Shown piece by piece: positions 8,137-15,585 of a DNA stretch of 34,773 nucleotides. The position numbers were made by a program, and so were the translations under genes. The stretch is from Clostridia bacterium. GTDB lineage: Bacteria; Bacillota; Clostridia; Oscillospirales; Acutalibacteraceae. Location of the stretch: positions 1 through 34,773 of the forward strand of contig JAFXGM010000039.1 of NCBI GenBank assembly GCA_017513195.1, written 5' to 3'. How positions within the stretch are numbered: position 1 is the stretch's first letter; each line of letters opens with the position of its first letter. The notes beneath the pieces were generated by a model. That model saw nothing but the letters and a program-made list of their open reading frames with translations, was not told the DNA's origin and did no database searches.

Positions 8137-11100
8137 ATGTACTCTTTTGGGGAACTGTTTGGTACATATTTAAGTGCAGAAACGTTAAACGCATTTAGTG
8201 AAGTAACCATTAATGAATGTGCATTAAACAGTGAAGCACGTAATTTAAAATTAAAGCTTTATAGCACAAATTACATACCTTGCGCAAAGATAAATATTTT
8301 GCGCGAGGAGATTAAGCACGCTTTGCAGTTGGAAAGCGACGCTGTTGAAGTTTGTTTTGATAGTGGCGCTTTATGCGTTGCGGCGATAGAGGATATTGTC
8401 TTAGAAATTCGCACAAAGAATATAATTTTTAACGGATTTTTTAATGAGGCGCAGTATACTCTTGACGGCAATAACTTAAAAATATCATTAAAATATGGCG
8501 GTTACAGCAAAATACAAGAGGGTAATTTTGAAACCATTTTTAAAACGGCTGTAAAAAAGCATTTTGGTTTAGATGTCAACATTTCTTTTGACGGCGCGCT
8601 TGAGGACGCACCCATTGTTTTGCCCGAGCCGGAGGTTGTTGTGCATAATACTGCCGAAAAATCAAAGTCAGCACCAAAAGAAGAAAAGAAATATGATTAC
8701 AAGCCAAAGGACGGGCTACCTGTATATCTTGAAAGTGCAAAGCTTTTTTATGGTAGAAAAATAGATACAAACGTAAAAAAACTAACGTCTGTTATATTGC
8801 CGCAAAATGATGGTGAAAGTGTATATGTTTGCGCTTGGGGCGAGGTATTTGGTTGCGAAAGCAAGGTTCTTGACACCAAACGCGGCGGCAAAATGGTTAA
8901 GGTTAAATTTTATTTTAGCGATACCACCAATTCGTTTAGTGCTTCGCTTACAAAATTCTTTGACCCCCAATACACCAAAAATATGGACGAAGCCGCAACC
9001 GACTTTTTAAACGAGGTAGCTCCACTTAAAGATGGTGCGTGCGTAATTGTAAACGGTGACTATTCTTATGACAGCTGGTCGCGTGACTTTGTGCTTGATG
9101 TTAAGGCACTTGCTACTATAAAGAAGTACGAAGAAACCGACGATTTTGACGGCCAAAAGAGAGTGGAACTGCATTGCCATACCAATATGTCGGCAAAAGA
9201 CGCGGTTGCAAGTGCGGGTGACATTATAAACCGCGCATATAAATGGGGCCACAAGGCTGTTGCCATTACCGATCACGGTGTTGTACAGGCTTACCCAGCA
9301 GTCGCAGAGGCGGTTGGCAAAATCCGCAAGGGCGGAGGCGAATTTAAGGCAATTTACGGCGTAGAAAATTATTTTATCGACGATACCCGTTATGATATTT
9401 CAAATCTTACCAATAAAGAGATTGCAAAGCTTCGCAATCATCAGATTTTGCTTGTTAAGGATTTGGTAGGTCTTAAAAATTTATATCAGCTTATATCTGA
9501 GGCGCATCTTCATAACTTTTACGGCAGACCAATTATTTTGCGTTCACAGTTAGACGCTCACCGTGAGGGACTTATTGTGGGCTCTGCTTGTGAGCAGGGC
9601 GAATTATATCGCGCAATAATTGACGGCAAGGACGAAAAAACACTTTTAGAAATTGCCGATTATTACGATTATCTCGAAATTCAACCGCTCGGCAACAACG
9701 AATTTATGGTGCGTGACAGTGTGCGTCCCGATAAGGTAGATAAAAAGGGTAATGTTACACCAAACCGCTTTAAGCACGTTACAAGCATTGATGTTATAAA
9801 AGATTTTAACCGCAAGGTTGTAGAGCTTGCCGATAAGTTAGGCAAGATGGTTGTAGCAACGGGTGACGTACATTTTCTTAAAAAGGAAGATGGCATAATC
9901 CGTCAGATAGTCATGGCCGGACAAGGCTTTGACGACATCGATAATCAAGCTCCGCTTCACTTTAAATCTACTACCGAAATGATGGAGGACTTTTCATATT
10001 TTGGCGATCGCGCATACGAGTTTGTAGTAGAAAATCCAAACAAAATAGCACAAATGGTATCAGATGAGGTTATCCCCGTACCAAAGGGAAATTATCCGCC
10101 TGTAATAGAGGGCTCGGACGACCTGCTTCGTGAGATTTGTTGGCGTAATGCCAAGGCCATGTACGGTGATCCCGTGCCCGAAATAGTTGAAAAGCGTCTA
10201 AACAAAGAGCTTAATTCAATTATCAATAACGGCTTCTCTATAATGTATATCTCGGCGCAAAAGCTTGTTGCCAAGAGTGAAGAATTGGGTTACTACGTTG
10301 GTTCGCGTGGTTCGGTAGGTTCGTCCTTTGTTGCTACAATGGCAGGTATATCAGAGGTTAACCCATTAGCGCCTCACTATGTATGTCCTACCTGTCAATA
10401 TAGCGAATTCTTTACCGACGGTTCGGTGGGCTCAGGCTTTGACCTACCCGAAAAAAATTGCCCGCACTGTAACACACCGCTCGGCAGAAACGGTCACGAT
10501 ATACCGTTTGAGACCTTCTTGGGCTTTAAGGGTGACAAGGTGCCTGATATTGACCTTAACTTCTCAGACGAAGTGCAAAACACAATTCAAGAATATACCA
10601 AAACACTTTTCGGTGCTGAAAATGTTTACAAGGCGGGTACGATTTCTACCATAGCCGAAAAAACCGCCTTTGGTTTTGCTAAAGCCTATGCCGAAAAGAT
10701 GAATGTTACACTATCGCAAGCAGAGCTTAACCGCTTGGCAAGTATGGTAGAGGGCTCAAAGGTTAAAACCACTACCGGTCAGCACCCCGCAGGTATGATT
10801 ATTGTGCCACAGGGTATGACCATTTACGATTTTTGCCCAGTGCAGCATCCTGCCGATGATACTGAGAGCGACATTATTACAACCCACTTTGACTTCCACT
10901 CTATTCACGATACAATTCTCAAGCTTGACGAATTGGGTCATGTGGTGCCTACTACGTATAAATATCTTACCGAGTATTCGGGTATCGACGTAAACGATGT
11001 ATCTATGAGCGACCCCAAGGTTTATAGTTTGTTTACCTCGACCGAGGCTTTGGGTGTAAAGCCTGAAGATATTGAGTCAAACACAGGCACATTTTGCTTG

Positions 11101-11994
11101 CCCGAATTTGGCACCTCATTTGTACGCGGAATGCTTGTTGACTGTAAACCAAAGAATTTCTCTGATTTGCTTCAAATATCGGGTCTTTCACACGGTACCG
11201 ACGTTTATCTCGGTAACGCAAAGGACCTTATCGATAACGGCACCTGTACCATTTCCGAGGTTATAGGTACCCGTGATAACATAATGGTTTACCTTATACA
11301 TCAGGGTATGGACGAGGGCCGAGCCTTCAAGATTACCGAAACGGTGCGTAAAGGCTTGGTAGCTAAAGGTAAAGTCTCTAAAGAAGAATGGGGACAAATG
11401 GAAGAAGATATGCGTGCAGTCGGCGTGCCCGAGTGGTACATAGGCTCTTGCTATAAGATTAAGTACATGTTCCCTAAAGCCCACGCGGCAGCCTACGTTA
11501 TCTCGGCAATAAAGCTTGGTTGGTATAAGGTATATAGACCGCTTGAATTTTACTGTGCTTACTTTACCGCTCGTCCCGAGGATGTTGACGTGCCTACCGT
11601 TATAAAGGGTAGAGGTGCCGTGCTTGCCAAAATGAACGAAATTAAGGCAAAGGGTAAAGAGGCTACTAAAAAAGAGCTTGATACCTATGACGTATTGCTT
11701 ATAATCAATGAAATGATGGCAAGAGGCATCGAGATACTGCCTATCGACATTAAGCATTCACACGCTATGAAGTTCTTGCCCGAAAACGGCAAAATGCGCC
11801 TACCTTTCGGCGCACTTTCGGGTGTTGGTGAAAAAGCAGCATACTCTATATATGAAGCGGCACAAAAGGGCGACTTTGTATCACGCGAGGATTTTGCAGT
11901 TGAAGCAGGTGTTTCAAAAACAATTATTCAAAACCTTGCCGACCTTGGAGCTATGGACGATTTGCCCGACACAAATCAAATGTCATTATTTTAA
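8137..11994 (+). CDS. polC: PolC-type DNA polymerase III alpha subunit lacking the exonuclease insertion
   Basis: PolC is the replicative DNA polymerase of Firmicutes. Order of parts: N-terminal domain (~1-165), charged linker, OB-fold (~210-335), PHP domain beginning VELHCHT (343-349) with TDHG at 379, zinc module (CPTC 750-753, CPHC 775-778), palm with PDIDLNFS (catalytic Asp804 and Asp806), fingers, and a C-terminal QMSLF that matches a beta-clamp-binding motif. Canonical PolC is about 1430 residues because a proofreading exonuclease interrupts the PHP domain. Here the chain passes from IYGVENYF (406) to NHQILLVKD (434) with only about 25 residues between. No FDVETTG or HNASFD-like motif occurs anywhere, and the length is 1285. 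Proofreading must come from a separate protein or be absent. It is the last gene of the operon; proS, often upstream of polC, is missing. Confidence 0.95.
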   Translation: MYSFGELFGTYLSAETLNAFSEVTINECALNSEARNLKLKLYSTNYIPCAKINILREEIKHALQLESDAVEVCFDSGALCVAAIEDIVLEIRTKNIIFNGFFNEAQYTLDGNNLKISLKYGGYSKIQEGNFETIFKTAVKKHFGLDVNISFDGALEDAPIVLPEPEVVVHNTAEKSKSAPKEEKKYDYKPKDGLPVYLESAKLFYGRKIDTNVKKLTSVILPQNDGESVYVCAWGEVFGCESKVLDTKRGGKMVKVKFYFSDTTNSFSASLTKFFDPQYTKNMDEAATDFLNEVAPLKDGACVIVNGDYSYDSWSRDFVLDVKALATIKKYEETDDFDGQKRVELHCHTNMSAKDAVASAGDIINRAYKWGHKAVAITDHGVVQAYPAVAEAVGKIRKGGGEFKAIYGVENYFIDDTRYDISNLTNKEIAKLRNHQILLVKDLVGLKNLYQLISEAHLHNFYGRPIILRSQLDAHREGLIVGSACEQGELYRAIIDGKDEKTLLEIADYYDYLEIQPLGNNEFMVRDSVRPDKVDKKGNVTPNRFKHVTSIDVIKDFNRKVVELADKLGKMVVATGDVHFLKKEDGIIRQIVMAGQGFDDIDNQAPLHFKSTTEMMEDFSYFGDRAYEFVVENPNKIAQMVSDEVIPVPKGNYPPVIEGSDDLLREICWRNAKAMYGDPVPEIVEKRLNKELNSIINNGFSIMYISAQKLVAKSEELGYYVGSRGSVGSSFVATMAGISEVNPLAPHYVCPTCQYSEFFTDGSVGSGFDLPEKNCPHCNTPLGRNGHDIPFETFLGFKGDKVPDIDLNFSDEVQNTIQEYTKTLFGAENVYKAGTISTIAEKTAFGFAKAYAEKMNVTLSQAELNRLASMVEGSKVKTTTGQHPAGMIIVPQGMTIYDFCPVQHPADDTESDIITTHFDFHSIHDTILKLDELGHVVPTTYKYLTEYSGIDVNDVSMSDPKVYSLFTSTEALGVKPEDIESNTGTFCLPEFGTSFVRGMLVDCKPKNFSDLLQISGLSHGTDVYLGNAKDLIDNGTCTISEVIGTRDNIMVYLIHQGMDEGRAFKITETVRKGLVAKGKVSKEEWGQMEEDMRAVGVPEWYIGSCYKIKYMFPKAHAAAYVISAIKLGWYKVYRPLEFYCAYFTARPEDVDVPTVIKGRGAVLAKMNEIKAKGKEATKKELDTYDVLLIINEMMARGIEILPIDIKHSHAMKFLPENGKMRLPFGALSGVGEKAAYSIYEAAQKGDFVSREDFAVEAGVSKTIIQNLADLGAMDDLPDTNQMSLF

Positions 11995-11998
11995 TGTT

Positions 11999-12035
11999 AA
12001 AGATGTCTTGTACAAATTAGTGCAAGACATCTTTT
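11999..12035 (+). terminator. Intrinsic terminator of the pyrH-polC operon
   Basis: A 12-bp perfect stem (11999-12010 with 12023-12034) carries three further inner pairs and is followed by TTTT. It begins 5 bases after the polC stop. The 85 bases after it (12036-12120) are AT-rich with no feature I can name. Confidence 0.85.
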
Positions 12036-12120
12036 GTATATTTACCCAAAAAAATAATGTTTACATTTGGACTTAGTGCAATTTTAACAAAAATCTCAAA
12101 AATTTTTGATTTTTTGAAGA

Positions 12121-12188
12121 AAAAGGTTGCAATTTTGTAACCTTTTGGTATAATAAGACTATAAAAGGTTACAAAATTGTAACAATTT
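12121..12188 (+). promoter_or_regulatory. Promoter with two matching operator dyads upstream of the M23 peptidase gene
   Basis: A -35 TTGCAA (12127-12132) and -10 TATAAT (12149-12154) are spaced by 16 bases. The -35 lies inside a 26-bp dyad (12121-12132 with 12135-12146, one mismatch). A second dyad, GTTACAA/TTGTAAC (12168-12174, 12177-12183), covers the expected transcription start and early leader. The left arm AAAAGGTTRCAA recurs exactly 42 bases apart, four helical turns, which is suited to co-operative binding of one dimeric repressor. I cannot assign the regulator. Confidence 0.65.
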
Positions 12189-12204
12189 CGAGAGGAGAAT
12201 TTTT

Positions 12205-13443
12205 GTGGGTGATGTAATTACGCTGATTATAGACTGTATAAAAAGCGCGGCATCTACAATTAAAAATAGTTCAAAAAAAGCAAAGCAGGGTATGTTTGCA
12301 GCTATAGCTATAATTGCTATTTTTGCAAGCCTTTCTTTTACAGGTACTCGCATTGCTTATGAGGTAAATTACGGTGGTCGTAATATTGCAACCGTTAGCA
12401 GTAAGGAGCAATTTAACGAGGCGCTAAAGCTTGTTACCAATATGGTTGAAAGCAAGGGTGTTGAAACGGTTGTAGAAAAACCCACCTTTAGCACCACCAT
12501 TGTTTTGAGTGAAAACATCAACAGTACAAATGAAATTGCTAACGCAATTATTGATAACACCGATGCAATAGTTGAAGCATCAACCCTTTATGTAGACGGT
12601 AAGGCGGTACTTTGTGCAGAAAAGGCAACACTTGAAAGTGCTCTTAACACTCGTCTTAATGCGTACAAGCCTTCTGACGTTGAGTGTACAAGCCGTTTTA
12701 CTAAAAGTATAAGCCAAGAAAACAGTTACTATATGACAAGCGATCTTGCTAATAAGGATCAGGTTGAAAGTGTTGTAAACGAACTTGAGGTTATTACCGA
12801 GCTTCGCAAAACAACCGACGTTATGGTGCCATATACCAGCACCGTAAAAAAGACAAATGAGCAGATTATAGGCTATAGCGCAGTAACCGTTAAGGGTGTA
12901 TCGGGCGTTAACCGACTTACACAAGATATAGTTATGGTAAACGGCAACGTTACGTCCTGCGTTGACGTAAGCAACGAGGTTGTAATTGCACCTGTTAACG
13001 AGGTAATAGTAAAAGGCACCGCAAAGACCTTGGCATCTGCAAAACAGAAGCAAGAGGCACACGCCGCTGGCTTTATATTCCCGGTACCTGCAGGTACTTG
13101 GAGAATAAGCTCTTACTGGGGTGACGGAAGAAACCATAAGGGCATTGACATTTGCGCAAATGGTGGCACGTCAATTTTTGCCGTAGCAGACGGTAAGGTT
13201 GTTCATGCCGGCTGGAAGGGCGACTACGGTTACTGTGTAATCATTGAGCATGCAAGCGGTATGCGTACCCTTTATGCACACGCTCGTCAGGTTTGTTGCA
13301 GTGTGGGTGACACCGTATCACAAGGCGAGGTAATAGCTCTTGTTGGTACTACAGGTCAGTCAACAGGTAACCACGTACATTTTGAGGTTATTGTAAATGG
13401 TCGCCGTATAGACCCGGCCCCTTATATTGGTCTTGATAAATAA
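12205..13443 (+). CDS. Membrane-anchored M23 peptidase with G5 domain
   Basis: A cell-wall endopeptidase of the LytM/M23 family. One membrane helix (residues ~29-46) anchors it with the rest outside. Residues ~50-185 are an uncharacterised region. A G5-like domain at about 200-270 (VMVPYTSTV, GVSGV, VTVKG and EVIVKGT features) probably binds wall polymer. The M23 domain at 290-412 has the zinc ligands His311 and Asp315 (HKGID) and the HVH pair His390-His392. The start is GTG 12205, 7 bases after GAGGAG. It stands alone between a dyad-rich promoter and a terminator. Similar proteins act in cell division or in spore engulfment and cortex work; I cannot tell which here. Confidence 0.88.
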   Translation: MGDVITLIIDCIKSAASTIKNSSKKAKQGMFAAIAIIAIFASLSFTGTRIAYEVNYGGRNIATVSSKEQFNEALKLVTNMVESKGVETVVEKPTFSTTIVLSENINSTNEIANAIIDNTDAIVEASTLYVDGKAVLCAEKATLESALNTRLNAYKPSDVECTSRFTKSISQENSYYMTSDLANKDQVESVVNELEVITELRKTTDVMVPYTSTVKKTNEQIIGYSAVTVKGVSGVNRLTQDIVMVNGNVTSCVDVSNEVVIAPVNEVIVKGTAKTLASAKQKQEAHAAGFIFPVPAGTWRISSYWGDGRNHKGIDICANGGTSIFAVADGKVVHAGWKGDYGYCVIIEHASGMRTLYAHARQVCCSVGDTVSQGEVIALVGTTGQSTGNHVHFEVIVNGRRIDPAPYIGLDK

Positions 13444-13458
13444 TAGTATGATATATTT

Positions 13459-13487
13459 AAAACCCTTGTCGTTGGACAAGGGTTTTT
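13459..13487 (+). terminator. Intrinsic terminator after the M23 peptidase gene
   Basis: A 12-bp perfect stem (13459-13470 with 13475-13486), GTTG loop and T-rich tail, starting 15 bases after the stop codon. Confidence 0.88.
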
Positions 13488-13499
13488 GTGTTTTTAACC

Positions 13500-13529
13500 T
13501 TGACTAAACCACAATATTTAGTGTATAAT
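13500..13529 (+). promoter_or_regulatory. Promoter of the parE-parC operon
   Basis: TTGACT (13500-13505) and a consensus TATAAT (13524-13529) with an 18-base spacer. A short dyad TATAC/GTATA follows at the likely transcription start, but it is too short to call an operator. Confidence 0.68.
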
Positions 13530-13582
13530 GTATACTGTATATTAATGTGAAAAAATATTGCTAATTGCAAGGAAGTGTAATT

Positions 13583-15571
13583 TTGGCTAAAGCAAAACCA
13601 CAATATGACAATACAAGTATTCAAAAACTTGAAGGCCCTGACCGAGTACGAAAACGTCCCGGCGTAATATTCGGCTCCGACGGTCTTGACGGCTGTGAGC
13701 ATTCGGTTTTTGAAATAATATCTAACTCTATCGACGAAGCGCGTGAGGGTTACGGTAAAAAGATAGTTATTACCTACCATAGCGATAACTCTATCGAGGT
13801 GCAAGACTTTGGTCGTGGTTGCCCTGTAGATTATAACTCTAAATATGACTGCGAAAACTGGGAAATGGTTTTTTGCGAGATGTATGCGGGCGGTAAGTAC
13901 GGCACAGACGAAGGCTCTAACTATAGCACCTCAATTGGTCTAAATGGCTTGGGCCTTTGCGCTACGCAGTATGCGGCTGAGTGGATGGACGTTGAGGTAA
14001 AACGTGACGGATTTAAGTATAACCTTCATTTTGAAAAGGGCTTTAATAAAGGTGGACTTACAAAAGAGGCGTACACCGGTCGAGATACGGGCACCAAAAT
14101 CCGTTGGAAGCCTGATATTGAAGTGTTTACCGATATAAATATTCCGCGAGATTATTTTATCGACACACTTAAAAGACAGGCTATTGTAAATGACGGCTTG
14201 CTCTTCGAATTTCGTGAGCAGCAGGGTGCACGTTATATAACACAAGATATTATTTACGAAAACGGTATCACCGATTACGTAAATGAAACAGTGGGCGAGG
14301 AAAAGCTTACATCGGTACAGTTTTGGTCTGCCGAGCGTAAGGGTCGTGACAGGGAAGATAAGCCTGAATATAAGGTTAAGATAAATGCGGCGCTTACATT
14401 TTCTAACCGCCACACTAAAAAAGAGTATTACCACAACTCAAGCTGGCTTGAATACGGCGGTGCGCCCGAACGCGCTGTAAGAAACGCATTTGTTTACCAA
14501 ATTGATGCTTATTTAAAACAAAATAACAAATACAAAAGCGGTGAAAGCAAGATAACCTTCTCTGATATAGAAGAATGTTTGGTGCTTGTTGTCTCGTCGT
14601 TTTCACCCGGTGGTCTTGTTTCGTATGAAAACCAGACCAAAAAGAGCATCACCAACAAGTTTATAGGTGACGCTATGACCGAATTTTTCCGTCATCAGCT
14701 TGAAATCTATTTTATAGAAAATAAAGCCGAGGCCGAAAAGATTGCCGAGCAGGTACTTATAAACAAGCGTAGCCGTGAGCGTAGTGAAAAAGAAAGAATC
14801 AACCTTAAAAAGACGTTGGCTACAGGCAACACAATGGCAGATCGTGTACAAAAATTTGTCGACTGCCGCAGTAAAGACGTAAACGAGCGAGAGCTTTATA
14901 TAGTTGAGGGTGACTCGGCTTTGGGCTCTTGTAAGCTTGCTCGTGACGCGGCGTTTCAGGCTATTATGCCCGTGCGAGGTAAAATACTTAACTGCCTGAA
15001 GGCTGAATATGATAAGATTTTCAAAAGCGAAATCATCACCGATTTGCTTAAGGTATTAGGCTGTGGTGTAGAGGTTAAGTCAAAGGCAAACAAAAACCTT
15101 TCTAACTTTGATATGAGTAACCTCCGTTGGAACAAGATAATAATCTGTACCGATGCCGACGTTGACGGTTTCCATATTCGCACACTAATACTTACTATGA
15201 TTTACCGCCTTATGCCAACGCTTATAAGTGAAGGCAAGGTGTTTATAGCTGAAACACCGCTTTATGAAATAAACACCAAGGCAAAAACCTATTTTGCGTA
15301 TGACGAAAACGAAAAGACCGATATACTTACCGAAATAGGCGAAGAAAAATACACCCTACAGCGTTCAAAAGGACTTGGTGAAAACCAACCCGATATGATG
15401 AACCTTACTACTATGAACCCCGAAACACGTCGTCTTATAAAGATACTTCCCGAAGATGCCGAATATACAAGCGAGATGTTTGATTTGCTGCTCGGCGATA
15501 ATCTTGCGGGAAGAAAAGATTACATTTCGGAATACGGCTATCTATATATGGATGACGCCGATATTAGCTAA
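13583..15571 (+). CDS. parE: DNA topoisomerase IV subunit B (ATPase subunit)
   Basis: The ATPase/TOPRIM subunit of a type IIA topoisomerase, needed for decatenation. The GHKL ATPase domain shows FEIISNSIDEA (Mg-binding Asn), GRGCPV and IGLNGLGLCAT. The TOPRIM domain shows EGDSA (442-445), a DADVDGFHI segment and, near the end, QRSKGLGE. I choose TTG 13583 as start (662 residues), 7 bases after AGGAAG, because the protein then opens MAKAKPQYDN; a TTG at 13565 is upstream of that ribosome binding site. Partner parC follows 14 bases later. The ParE assignment over GyrB rests on the pairing and on the partner lacking a GyrA-box. Confidence 0.86.
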   Translation: MAKAKPQYDNTSIQKLEGPDRVRKRPGVIFGSDGLDGCEHSVFEIISNSIDEAREGYGKKIVITYHSDNSIEVQDFGRGCPVDYNSKYDCENWEMVFCEMYAGGKYGTDEGSNYSTSIGLNGLGLCATQYAAEWMDVEVKRDGFKYNLHFEKGFNKGGLTKEAYTGRDTGTKIRWKPDIEVFTDINIPRDYFIDTLKRQAIVNDGLLFEFREQQGARYITQDIIYENGITDYVNETVGEEKLTSVQFWSAERKGRDREDKPEYKVKINAALTFSNRHTKKEYYHNSSWLEYGGAPERAVRNAFVYQIDAYLKQNNKYKSGESKITFSDIEECLVLVVSSFSPGGLVSYENQTKKSITNKFIGDAMTEFFRHQLEIYFIENKAEAEKIAEQVLINKRSRERSEKERINLKKTLATGNTMADRVQKFVDCRSKDVNERELYIVEGDSALGSCKLARDAAFQAIMPVRGKILNCLKAEYDKIFKSEIITDLLKVLGCGVEVKSKANKNLSNFDMSNLRWNKIIICTDADVDGFHIRTLILTMIYRLMPTLISEGKVFIAETPLYEINTKAKTYFAYDENEKTDILTEIGEEKYTLQRSKGLGENQPDMMNLTTMNPETRRLIKILPEDAEYTSEMFDLLLGDNLAGRKDYISEYGYLYMDDADIS

Positions 15572-15585
15572 AGGAGATATAAAAA

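Noticed and set aside
11188-11757. 189-residue open frame on the minus strand inside polC
   Set aside because: It is antisense to a strongly conserved coding region, has no family resemblance and arises from codon bias; the same holds for minus-strand frames at 12580-13137, 13940-14434 and 30843-31414.
12168-12183. BlaI/MecI-type operator
   Set aside because: The arms contain TTACA/TGTAA, but the gap between half-sites is longer than in known BlaI/MecI sites and no such regulator gene is nearby.
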